Of a DNA stretch of 64,000 nucleotides, positions 11,201 to 24,600 are shown piece by piece. The stretch is from Chrysaora quinquecirrha (lineage: Eukaryota > Cnidaria > Scyphozoa > Semaeostomeae > Pelagiidae). Position numbers and translations under genes: made by a program. The stretch lies in contig JACTAT010000061.1 of NCBI GenBank assembly GCA_014526335.1, positions 2,007,798-2,071,797 on the forward strand, read 5' to 3'. Every line of letters starts with the position of its first letter. Position 1 is the first letter of the stretch. The notes under the pieces were generated by a model, which saw only the letters and a list, made by a program, of their open reading frames with translations, was not told the DNA's origin and did no database searches.

Positions 11201-14200
11201 AAGGCTGTTTTCATTGGTTGCTGCCAAAACTCGGGTCAATGAATGCGTGATTCACCGAAAAACATATCCGCTGTGTCTTTATGTATGGAGTGCCCCCCTG
11301 GCATCTATTTTATTTGGTACACATGACTTGAAAAAGCCGAAGTCCAGCCAGCTCTTGCAAAGAATCTTCTAAAAATCTGCAACAATAGTTATAATATTAC
11401 GTTGATTGACGCTGAAAATAAACAATGAATCCTAATGAGAGCACAAAAATCCAATCTCTCGCAGTTCAGAAGTACGGGATTTCAAACGTGCGGGTTTTCC
11501 GGGGTTGCCTAATGCACTTCTCAGTGAGACACAGATATGCGTCAGTTTTTGGGAACTTTCTGGACCAAACATTCAGGCAAATGGGGTTAACTTTGACAGT
11601 TACAGTTATCTAGAATGTGTTTTCGATTTTTCAAAAAATTTTAGCTTTGGATTTTTGATGAATTCACAATTTTAATATTTTTGGAAGAGTATAATACTTT
11701 TTTACCCTATGCTTAAAGTGGAAATATGGATTTTCTAAGGAAAATATATGTTCCTTGTTAGCTTTTCAAAATTTAGGATAGGGAACAAAATTAGACCAAA
11801 TTTCCAATATCAGGGAACACTAGACCTGAATTCTGAGCCTGGTCACGTCAGAAGTGGCGCACAACCCCATACAAATCCAGTGAATAGTGAAGTCATTTGG
11901 AAGTTTAATTCACATGTTTCTTAATCTTTAACTGCTCAAAAAATTGTCTAACTTTTCTTTACCCCGATCCGCTATCAATGGCTGTGTTCATAGCAGAAAA
12001 TCGTGAAAATGCGTGTTTTTCCGTGAACTACCAGTGTCTTGACGCAATTTTTTGGCGACAGCCAATGAAAACAGACTTAGGGAGGTATCCCCTCTTAGGT
12101 AAACCAATGAAGAAACAGAAATAAATGAAGCAAAGAGGTGAGTTCCTCGCATGTCGCATCATAAACTGTGCACATGGAACTCCCACTTTGAGAACACATA
12201 ACTTCGTCAAACGGAGGTCAAGGGCTACGAAACCTTCAGAGCATGTAAAGCCACCTTTTATCTTTCGAATAACACGAAAACGGCCTCAAACTATCATCCA
12301 CCAGCCCAAAAATACGATTTTACGAATACCTACATTGGCTAGGCCGTTTTCTGGTTGCTCCGCAAATCGACGTAGAAAACACAGAAAATCGTCTAGTTTC
12401 TTTCAAATATGATTTCATTTCATTAGATAAGTTATTATTCTACTTTAAAATCAAAAGTTCATTAGAATTCCTTGTTTTAACTAATTTTGATGAATTTTCA
12501 AACCTGCGGCTTGTTTTTGTTTTTGCTGCGAGCCGCCATTATGCCAAAATTTTCACCTAATTCATAATGGCGCTAGTAACCTTGAAATCGTTTATTAGCA
12601 AAAACAAGAGAAGTTAAGTTTACAATTACTAACAGTAAGAGCTAAAAGGTCGTTGCTTTCATTTGATAACGACGCCATGAATTTGATAGAAACGAAGGAA
12701 GATTCCCTGAGCATGTAACTTGCCATGACAAAGACAAGGCTTAGGTCATATAACCCCCGTGAACGTTCTTGATTGATTGATTGACAGGTTCATTTTGAAA
12801 ATATATAACTTTTGCTGTCAGCAAAAGTTATATGTGCCCGATTAAAATATGTGCCCGTTTACAATAATCGAGCACAAATATTTAAAGTTCTGTCCGCAAA
12901 AGTGTTAAATCGTGCAGTAAAAATATAAAGTCGTGCAACAAAAATATAAAGTCGCGCAACAAAAATATAAAGTCGTGCAACAAAAATATAAAGTCGTGCA
13001 ACAAAAATATAAAGTCGTGCAGAAAAATATAAAAAATTACTGTCAGCAAAAGTTATATTTTTGGCCGGTTTGGCGCGCCATAATAATTCTAATCTATCAA
13101 GCAACTTGAGCCACAAGATTTAATCAGATTAAAATGGAACTGAGAAATCTGTTGTTGAAAACCAAAGTGTTGTAAATACTTGGCAGCTTATGAACGTATT
13201 TAAGAGCATGCCTATCAGTATCTGATACTATCTATCACTTTTTTAATCACTTTCTTTTTAAGTTGGTGTAACAAAGTAGCTAAATTTAATATAAGAGCAT
13301 AAAAAACAGCTAATACAAACCAACTCTTAAAGCAAAAACAAAAGAAGTTAAGTCTACAATTACTAACAATAAAACTAAAAATATTTATCATATCATAAAA
13401 CTACAAAACTGATTGTACAAGGGTACCTAATTAACAAAATTAATATAGCCAATGTTCCAGCTAGTGGCATAAATTTGTCTCTCTGTAATTCTTTGTGAGA
13501 ATGGGAGCTTTGTAAGTTTCGTTAGATATAAGATTCCACGAATCACTTACGTGAACATCATGCAAGTTTTTAATAAACAACTGGACTTTTATCCAGCCCT
13601 CAAAGTTGCTTAAAAGTTGCTTAACATTGTTTGTACCTAACAACCATCCCTGACTTCGCGGGTCAAAATCATCAATTGTTAGGCCCACAACGCGATTTTT
13701 GGGAGACAGTAAGTGGAAACACGTTAGCTAAAGAACTTCAACATGCAAAACATAAGAACAAACAATTTTCTAACAAAAAAAAGCGCGTAAGCTTGGTTAT
13801 TTGACTTCTTAGTTGCATACAGTAATTCAGTTGAGCCCAACCTCGTCCCCAGGGCGAATAGGCCTCTACGTGAGACTCCGCTGTCCATATTCGACCCTGG
13901 TGTCGGCCTTGTCTATTCGCAATTTGATTGGCTGTTCAAACAATAGATATTATAAGTGACGTCACAGTTTCTTCAAAATTTCACACCAAAATAGGCCGAA
14001 AACTATGTGAAAATACATCTATAAAAACCAAAAAATGATGCTACATGAGATATTGTATCTTGCCTTACAGTTATCAATGAAATTCTTTGCGTTTCCATTC
14101 TAAGAACATCTGCTTTCGGAATCTACATCTTGTTTTTATGCCTAGGCCAAAATTGCCAGTATTTTGGCAGATTTAGTGGCCGGTACCAGGGCCAAAATCG

Positions 14201-17200
14201 ATTTGACGGTTGAGATTCGAGGAAACTCGATTTGGGGCCTGGGGACGAGGTTGAGTTGAGCTCTCAAATTGCTTGATGTTAAGGTCAGTTCAGCCCTAGT
14301 TGCTTATTGAGCGGTTGCTTATTAAAAAAAGTGTAGTATACTTTCTGAACAATGTGATATATGAAGCAATTAGGACCTATCTGACAGTGACACTATCTCT
14401 TATTTGTCTTTTTTTCCTACTTTATAAACATTTCTGCATGCGTAGAGCATGGAACATTTCATCAAACAAGTATGCTTTGTGGTATTGCGTCGTCCTGAGT
14501 ATTTAAACTGGTCTAAAACGTCTGTTGACCCTCTGTTTCCTATTCTCCATTCATGCTGGTATTCATGGTCCAATTTCCTTGCTTGACCTTTTTCATATAT
14601 TTCTGTATATCGACATCTCTTACTCTTCTTTCTCCATCAATGTGAGCTGGAATTTTCTCACATGACCTTGAAGGAAACACTTTTCCTGTTACTTGTATTT
14701 AGAGATTATCAGTCCCTCTTCATTTCCACGCGGTTTTCAAAGCTTCATTCATACATATATGAAACGTTGACAAACATAATTCGGTTGTGTATTGTGGGTA
14801 TATTTTCGTAAGCCGTGATTTTTTCCTCTTCGAATACTCCAGGCTTAATATTTGCTTCTTGGCGTTAAGCTTGTGGCTGATTTTTTCTTTCGGTCTTTTT
14901 TTGGCCCTTGTATTACCAATACGCTTTCTTAAAAAATTACTATAAGCTTTCTTATAATATTTCACGGCTACGTCTACCTGCTTTTCAGAACACTAAGCCT
15001 TTGCATTTTCAAGTCGTTTCTTCATGAAACCAAATCATTCTGGCATTGGCCTTGGGTCTCGGTCATTACTTTCCACTGCCATTATAGGCCCATATCTAGG
15101 TCCCTGATCATCTTAAACATTCGTCTGCTGTACTCCACGCTGTATATTTACATCTTGAATCTTGGAGTGCTGGAATTTTGGAATTGTGGAATGTGAATTG
15201 TGGAATGTTTCATATGGCAAGTTTTGTATCACCAAAAGGCTTTTTATAACTAAACTAACCTTTGAATTATGGAATCTTGGAATTATGGAACATTGCGATG
15301 GGAACGTTTTACATTCATATACAGTAGCTATAAGGGTGCTTCTTGCTTCAAACTGCAATGAAATTAGTCGAATACCGATCTAAAGTATATAGCCATATCA
15401 AGTAAAGACTGTTTAAAGTCATTATCAAATATATTTTTTGGTCCCTTCCTTACTATCTTGTAGCTGCTACAACCTATTTCTTCTAGTCTGCAACTGCAAT
15501 TAACAGTCTGCACGGGAAGCAATTTGTCATAGAAAAGGCATCTGACTACTTTTAGAAAAGCGGGTTTGTTATATATTTTGCCAAAGAAACACTACAGTAC
15601 TCACCTTTGTCCAAAATTTAGATCTAGTTGTTGCTACATGGGACATATAAACAACTAATTGAAGACAAGGTCAATTAATCAACGCCTGTAATAATCATTA
15701 TTTGAATGAGAACGGAGCACATACAGAAAAGCTCTTGTTGCTGAAGAAGTGTCTGCCTTAGTGCGAAAGTGACGGTTATAGTGACATTATCACTTTACCT
15801 AAAACCCTTCCTTTCCTGATTTTTTAGTATCAAAATTCTTTCAGCAATGATTTTCCGCAAAAATTCAGCATTGACGGATACCTAGGCTAGTCTATACATA
15901 CACGTGTAAAGTTGCCCCAGGGCGTATAAAATTTCCTAGGTTTGAGGACTTCTTTGGACTCTTGTTTTGGCTTTATATTAAAGCCATTATGACATGATAA
16001 ACCAACTGTATGTAGTGCCTTGTTTGATCAAGTGAATGTCGCTTTAAAGTACCTTTACAGCTGAAAAAACATTTCTTGTTAATTCCGTTTTCAAAAGTTT
16101 TAAGACAGAGAAGTACAGAGGCCTTTTGATAATTTTAAGACAGAGAACTACAGAGGCCTACGCATAGGTATAGGTATACATAATATAGGTATAGATATAG
16201 GCATAGTTATAGATATAGGCATAGGTATATGTTTTGTAATAGGCATAGATATAGGTATAGATAAGGGCATAGATATAGGTATAGACAGAGGCATAGGTAT
16301 AGGTATAGGCATAGGTAGAGGTATAGGTATAGATAAAGGCATAAGGTATAGATATAGACATAGGTATAGGTTTAAGCATAGGTAAAGGTATAGGCTTAGA
16401 TAAAGGCGTAGGTATAGGTATAGGTAACGATAAAGGCATAGGTATAGAAAAGGCATAGGCATAGGTAACGATACAGGCATAGGTATAGGTATAGATAAAG
16501 GCATAGATATAGGTATAGACAGAGGCATAGGTATAGGTATAGGCATATGTAGAGGTATAGGTATAGATAAAGGCATAATTTTCATTTCAAAAGTCAAATA
16601 TTTGATATTATTGGTCCTACACCGTCTAAAAGGATTTTCTCGATTTCGTATTTTCTGGCTCACTGTTTGCTTATGTGAGCTCAAACCTATATCAAACAAG
16701 CTTTCGTCGATACCCAATGGAAAACTCTTTCGTGGGCTTTTTAGTGGACAGTTTTGGAATACAAGAGCTTGCTTGTTTAGTGCTTCTCCATTAGGTCCAT
16801 TGAGGACCCTTAAGGTGGATTACCTTCCCTGTTCCGTTGAGAAAATCCCCTTGTTCCTTTACCCGGAATTTTATTACATTATTTTTCAGATTGATATTCA
16901 AGCGGATTGATAGGGAGAGTATTACCTGATCCTCGTTTCCAATGTTCCCTTGTTCACTAGTTACATCCCGCATGCTCCCATGGCTCTGGAACCCCTAGAC
17001 GACTCTCTCTCTCTACTGGCGCTTCTTTTTGGTTGATAAAATGGTTGTATCTGTTCCCTCCCTTGAAGTTCTCGTGTGCCTCGCTGTTCCTCTGGTCTCG
17101 CAAATGCTGACATTGCGGCTTAATTAGTTAGTTCCTTTTTATTGGAACTCCTGTTCCTAGAACTTACAGGAACCCTTCAGTTTTCTTCGAATTCACGTGC

Positions 17201-20200
17201 TTGAGAGGTGAATGTGTAGGCCATGAATTGCGACCTTTGGAACAACCAAAATTCATACTTCCCTAATCAAAATCTAAGCAAACAAACAAGCAATTCTGTT
17301 CGTTAATTCTTTCTTTCCTCAATCTTCGAATTCACTTATTTGCGAGATTGTCTTTGTGTATTGGCAGTTTAGGATACCTTTGAGAAGCTTTTGTCACAAG
17401 GACGTGGGAACCTTTGTTTGTTTAGATGCGTAAGAGGCGCACGACTGGTTTAAAACTCAAGCAAGAAAAAGTAAGCAGTCGGCCTGCTTGTGGCTTTTAT
17501 GTACCTTCATTCCTGTATTCTAGAAGGAATACCCCATATACTGATTTTCTGAAAATGGAGAGAAGTGTTCACAAAATTGTACCATACGCTGGAAACTTGG
17601 GCCAACGAGCCGAACCACTTTAAGTATGTTTCCCGGTACTCTCCTTAGAGCTTAGTTCCTTGTTTTGAGTAGGACGTCGTTTGTTTTTTACTCGTCCGTT
17701 TGTTTTGGTCAGGAATTTTTATGTTCCTTCTTACAGACTTTCAGTCAGTCCCTTTTCAAGAGATAGGAGTCTCGGAAGCCTGTATCTGTTCACTGTTGTT
17801 CCTTTCGTTATCTCCGCAGTGCGTTGTGTTCAGTAGGACCTCGTTTGTTTTTTTATTTATTCAATTTTAATGAAAACTGCTAATATCTATTAAGAAATTA
17901 CAGCTTAGTGAATCACAGATCCTAAAAGTCCAAAAGGAAACCGTTGTTAGTTAAGAAACGTCCCTCTATAGTGCCGATTTTTACGTAGAGAAAGACGCTC
18001 TTTTGATACCAACTGGAAAAGTATATTTTCGGCACAAAAGGAATATCAACATGGATTTCGCTAACTCTTTATTTTATTATTACTTTCTCACAATCTTTTA
18101 TTAATTTGAGTTTCAGATTAATAACAGAGATATAGATTTGATATACATTTCATAATTTTTTCTGATCAAATAATTATTCTTTTTACACTCGTATATGTAC
18201 GGTATCGTATATGTAATTACAGAGGAAAATTGCGTGCGTTGGCCGTGCGTAAAATCAAATTTTGTTAGTGGTTTGCTGTTTAATGTTATATATATGTAGA
18301 TCATGATGGTGGTGGTCTGGTGGTGGTGGTGGTGATGTTGATGATATGATATGATAATTATGATAATTATGTTTATGATGATGACGATGTTGATGATGAT
18401 GATTTGATGTTGATGGTTTTGATGTTGGTGATGATGATGATGGTGATGATGATGATGATGATGGTGATATTGATGGTTTTGATGGTGGTGATGATGATGA
18501 TGATGGTGATGATTTCTGTGATTGTGATTGTTAGGAAGAAAACATAATTTTACTGTATATACATCTGTCTATAAAGACCTGTGACTAATCGAATAAGTGG
18601 GTTGGACGTTTATTTCATTTTTCGCCAGAGAACAGGGGCTATAATTAAGAAGAGAGCTAATGAAAGTTATTTTTAAAATAGAGACACTTAATCGACATAT
18701 TGACATTCTGTTCTAACGTATATTGATGTTTTTATTAACTAACTTGGACGCTAACTAACTTGGACGCTCAGTTTAGAGCCTTTGTTCATTTAGGTGAGGT
18801 ATTTCAGAGGGGTGGCTTAATCCTGCATTTACGGTATTTTATCTGTTCTGAGACAATCACACTCCCTAAAATCGCTTCGCTAAAAATTAGGACAAGTTCT
18901 AAGCTATGTTCTCTGTAAACGTGAAATCTAAATAGCGTGCTGTGCTTTTGTCTTGCCAGCCTTCTTGAATCATTATCTCGTGCTCTTAATACTAATTTGT
19001 ATTTTCATAATTATTTAGGATTTCTATAGCCGCAGTTTGTGTGTTTCTTTCGCGTTCATTATTGTTCTTAGTCTTCAAAATTCTTCTATAACCGAATGTA
19101 CTTTCTTTGGAGCGCTATGGAGATTTCTGTCCTGATTTTCGAGAGTCGCCAGCATCTTTGTTTAGTCTCTTTCTGATGTTTGAAATGAAATTCAGCCAAT
19201 TAGCAGTCAGTTGCAGTTGGCTCCACTGTGTTACCTTGTCCACCTTTGCCGAATGCCTTCATGGCACCATCTTTAATCTGCCTGTTACTCATTGCGTATA
19301 CAATGGGATCGAGGCACGTGTTTACTAAGGCAACCAAGATGGTGATCTTTGCTATTCTCATTGTCTTTATTTGTGCTTCGATTGTTTCTGGGAAATAATT
19401 CAAAGCGGCTGACAAAAGCCAATAAATTCCGAAGGGTAACCAGCACAGCAGATACGCGACAATAAGTAGACCAAGCAACACGCTGATGCGTTTTCGATGC
19501 GTTTGCACGCCAGATCGTGAATTACTGCGTGTTAGTCGTCGTGTTGATTTCTTGAACCAAAGCGTGTAAATGGTTGATATGTAAGTGAAGGTCAGAGAGA
19601 TCAGCGGTAATGCCATTCCAAAAATTAACGTCGCAACGAAATATCCAATCGGATTGACGCCGCCCGCCCATTTCCGCCAGCATATTCCATTCTTTGGGTT
19701 GTAGTCAAACGACACGCCACTGGGTATCAATAAGGCCAACCCGAGAAGCCAGGCGAAAAGCGCCACCCACTTCACCGCGCGTTTTTTCAATCTCCATTTC
19801 AGTTTCATAGGGTGATTGATCAGCGTGTAGCGGCTAATTGACAAGATACTCAGCGTCAGCAGATTAACCAACGAAGCGGCGAAAAATAACGTTAGTCCGT
19901 CCGTTAAACCGCACATTAAATCAGCGGCTCGACCTTTGAGGTTAGTGCGTGAGATCCTCAGGAAAACGTAAGGAAAAATGCTTATCCCTGACACGATATC
20001 TGCGATTGATAAATTGAGTAATAGTAAATTGACAGTGTTTTGTATTTGTTTGTATTTCAATATTACGTAGCATACCATTGAATTCCCTGCGAAATTTCCA
20101 ACAGATATCAGGACGAATAAAGTCTGCAGGGTTATTTCTTCAGCCATTGTGAAAACCTGACGCACATGATGGGTTGAGTTGCTTGTAGAGTTCATTGTAT

Positions 20201-21588
20201 GGGCCATGTGTCTGCTTTCCAAATTCTGTAATCAATGAATCGGAGTGCGTCCAGAGTATCTTCTCTCTTCAATCTTTTGCAGAGGGTGGTGACGCTTTTT
20301 AGTCATTCGGTATTCGCCGAATGTTCGACGGGAAACACGATCAAATGTAATAAACTTCGGTGGTCGTTTCTCTCTGTTTTTATCCAACTATTTTTTCGCT
20401 CTTTTGCAGAGAGGTCGTAACGCTTTTAGTCATTCGGTATTCGTCGAATGTTCGACACTTTCAAATTTAAGAAAATTCGGTGGCTTATCCAGTTAATCTC
20501 ACTGTAATCATTTAATACCAAAAGCACTCGAAAATTGAACTATCTTGAAATTGCCCTCAAATTGTGGTACCAGACGAATCTATGCACGAATCCAAGTCAC
20601 GAACAACGTGTAATAACCAAGAATTGACCAGTCTGATATTCGCCCTTCACGAACTGCACACGTTGACAAAATCTAACCAGAGAGCTGAATGTTTTCTGCA
20701 ACAATCAGTGATGCTCCCAGAGAAATGTATCTTTGGCTTACTGTTGTAAAAACATTTACAGAACCAACCAGAAGCTCATTAATATTAATTGTTATTAACG
20801 ATTTCTTCTTGGATTTACGTAAATTGTTGCCTCAGAGATCACTGAATGTGTGTCTGTAGTTGTTCCTCGTCTTAGAAGTCTGAATTGGTATTTGTTTATC
20901 GCTGTGAGTCGAGAAATTTCCTCTCTCTGTTCTCTTGCGGCTGTCGACCCTTTGATGAATTAAATCTCTTCAGGAACACAGGAAACGACTGAGCAAAGGT
21001 CAGTCTGAAGTATTCCATTCAGCTGTCTTCAAACCCATTTATTAAGCACGTCATATGTCAAAATCATTCTACAAATTAATATGTTAACCACTGCTTTCAC
21101 AGCTGATTAATGCGCTCACAGTTAGGAGCCACTTGCATCGAATCAACGTTGTATCGTCAGTTGGTTAAGGGCGCTGTCTCGTGTCACTTCGAGGTTCCGT
21201 GTTCCTGATGCATGGCAGATTACATAATCGTTTCATGATGGTGATGATCACGATCGTGATCGTGATCGTGATCGTGATCGTGATCATCATTTGTAGCTAC
21301 CGTGATGATAATGATCTTTGTAGTGATGATGATCATAACGACGATCGTGATGATCATGATAACGATGATCGTGAAAATCACTTACAAGATCATGCTGATG
21401 ACGATGATGATGATGAAGATGATGATGATGATAATGATGATGATGATGAAGACGATCGTTGATTGCGATCATCGTGATCACCATTAACCAGATGATAATG
21501 GTGGTTATGATGGACGATTATGATGAATATGATGATGATTATGATGATTATGATTATGATTATGATGAAGATAACAAGACCATGCTGG

Positions 21589-21625
<37 letters not shown>

Positions 21626-24600
21626 GATGATGATGATGAAGATGAGGGTTGAATACGTCGTGTTCATTCACTCTTGCCATTTTCAGCCCATTTATCGACA
21701 GAGACGGAAAACTCGGCACTGAAAATAACAAGGGATAAATGGCACTTAAACACTAAATAAAAAATTTGTTTTTCTTGAGCATTTCTCCAAAATCGTCATT
21801 ATTCGCTTCTCACGAAATAACATCTTTGCGTTTTGTGCTAGTTCTATCTGTTTGGCCTTCCGAAGTTGACTTTTGATCAAATAAGAACAAAGAAATTTGA
21901 TAAATTATTCAAGTAGCGGCAAAATCTCAATTTTTTCCATAAATATTTGATGGTGTCTTAATTGGCTTTATTTGATTTGGAGAATGATTTTCTGTGCGAA
22001 ACATTTATAGATTTGATGTTAAAGTTTGATCTGTCGTCCTGCTTTTAAGAAATTAGGGTCCTTCAGGGCCATTTGTATTTACCGGCATTGGAACTGTGGC
22101 ATCGGCATTGGAACCGGCATTGGCAATGGAATTGGCGCCATTTTTCTATCTAAGTCAGAATGTAAACACAACTTACCAGGGGGGTTGCATAAAAGATTTT
22201 AGCTCCAAATCCTTCTCAATTGTGTTGCTTTTTTACTTCCTTTTTTAGTTTTTTGGCTTTTCGAATGTTCTCAAGACAAACTTAAACTCATTAGGTACAA
22301 ACTCATAAAGTGCTATTTTTCATTTCAATTCAAAACCTTTTTTTGAAACTTGTTGTGTTTTGGTAAAAAAGTGATGTCTTGGCATGTCAACGGGATATAA
22401 ATGTCTGGAAGAAAGTACAAGCACTTCCGTTGAAGCATCTCACAGGGGTGCGCCAGTTGCCGAGCCATTGTTTAAGTATGCAGCACTTCCGTTGTCCATT
22501 CCTGCTTCCTATTCCGTGAGCCGATTGAACTTTTGTGACAACCAGACAAATTGGAAAGCCACAAACAGTCAAATACGATCGATAAATGTATTGGGAACAC
22601 CATTCAGATAGAATTACTATGCTTCCAGTATAGATACTTTAGAAAACTCTAAAAAACTTTCAGCACTCAAAATTTGCAATTATAAGAAACTTTCAGTATT
22701 GGACAAATTTGTTAGTTTGTTATAACAAAATACGTGTATGTTCAAGAGCATAGTAATTTCTTGTAAGAAAATGAGTGTATTCTGTCCAAAAATTTTTCTC
22801 ACAGCCATTCATTTGAAACTCTCACTGGTTTTACGCTTTAACAATATGTATTATCGTTCGTTGGCATTTGTTGGTTATATGTTGAAATAAAAACAAAAGC
22901 AAGAAAGAACGTTCCATTTATTGAGTCGTGACTCTTCTTTACTTTCGTGACAGATCCCGTTTGTGCGCTCCATGCTCTGTCCTTTTTAGGTCAAGTTTAT
23001 TCCTGTTATAAATTTTGAGATCTGTGATTGAAAGATCTTGTGCTGTGCCCGCTCGGATCGTAGTGCTCCCACGATGTCGTGAACAGGAGCTCTGAGCAAG
23101 TTTAATTTCATTTTGTCAAGTGTACTCATGCCAGAAAAATAGTAACTGAAACAGGTCATATGAAGCATTTTGCTGCCTTGTTCTGCCCGCCCTTCCCGCA
23201 ACATTGCTCCCTTGGATATCCCATCACATTCGAAAAGCCAAAAAACTAAAAACGGAAGTAAAAAAGCAACACAATTGAGAAAGATTTGGAGCTAAAATCT
23301 TTTATCAACCCCCCTGGTAAGTTGTGTTTGCATTCTGACTTAGATATAAAAATGGCGCCAATTCCATTGCCAATGCCGGTTCCAATGCCGATGCTACAGT
23401 TCCAATGCCGGTAAATACAAATGGCCGTTCAGTGTTGCTCCTCCAAGATTAAGTAGTAGTTTGTTACACAAAAGTCGTAGCCCTCAAGGAACAATCCTGT
23501 CATTGTGTGGGAAGATCCCCGGGAAGATCCCAGGAAATCCTTTTCTTATTTTAGAAATCTTAATCCAGATCTCGCTGGGTTGCTCAGAAATAGCTGGCAA
23601 ACAGTCAAACATAGTTGGTAAAACATTTGAAATTCGCTAGTCAAGTAAAACGCTTAACCCTCTAACCACATCGCGAAAAATTGCTCGTCAAACATTTTTA
23701 GCTTGTAGCAAAAAATGTTTTTGAAGTTTTCCAAAAACATTGCTGCTCATCAATCAATGTTTTGTGATGTTGCCAAACGGACTAACATGGCTAATGAAGC
23801 AAATCTCAAATGTTTATCAAACAATGCTTGATCGTTTGACCAGGGGCTTAGAATACACTATACATTTGCTTTAGCTACGTCAGTAGGTTTTTACCAGTGT
23901 TCTGCTTGTGATGGCATTTGTGAAGGTGTTTTAGTGAAATGGTGTTTTAGCGCCAGTTGCTAGGATCTCAGTAGTAGGTTAACTAATCGAGACCTCGACC
24001 CTGGCTGTGACGCTACCGTGGCTGGGCTCGAACCCTGAGCACACTGAGCTCCTGAAACCACGAGTCAGTTAGCTTACACCGCCACGCCACAGCACCTTCA
24101 ATTTGTTACTTTTACAGTACATATATATTTTATATTTCATATTTCTCGTCTTTTTAGCTTCAAGATACAAAATCGAATGATCGACAAATGACGTTTCTTC
24201 ATTATCTGGTTAACATTATGGAGTCAAAATTTCCAGAGCAAGAATCGTTTCACCAAGATTTAGATCTGGAAAGCGCAACTAAAGGTACAAAAAATCTCTT
24301 TACACTTGATCCTCACTAGCGACACACGAAACATAATCACTGCACACGACTTTGCGCTGGTTTGCGTTTAACACAAGCGAGGCCCAATTAGATGAGTCAG
24401 AGTATCCTATATCTCCAACAATATTTCTTATTAACATACACTTTTTTCAATAAGCAACTGGACATTTTTCCAGCCCTCGAGAGTTGCTTAACAATGACTG
24501 ATATCCCCTAAAACCTCTTATTTTGGCCCTTTTCTGGCTTTTCAATGTAATGGACAAGTTTGCAATGATGTAGTGTATAAAGAAAGCTATTTCAATAAAA

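Noticed and set aside
16148..16717. Proline-rich minus-strand frame of 189 codons
   Set aside because: Product of the ATAGGT hexamer minisatellite.
21181..21731. His-, Asp- and Met-rich frames
   Set aside because: All derive from (GAT)n triplets read in different frames.
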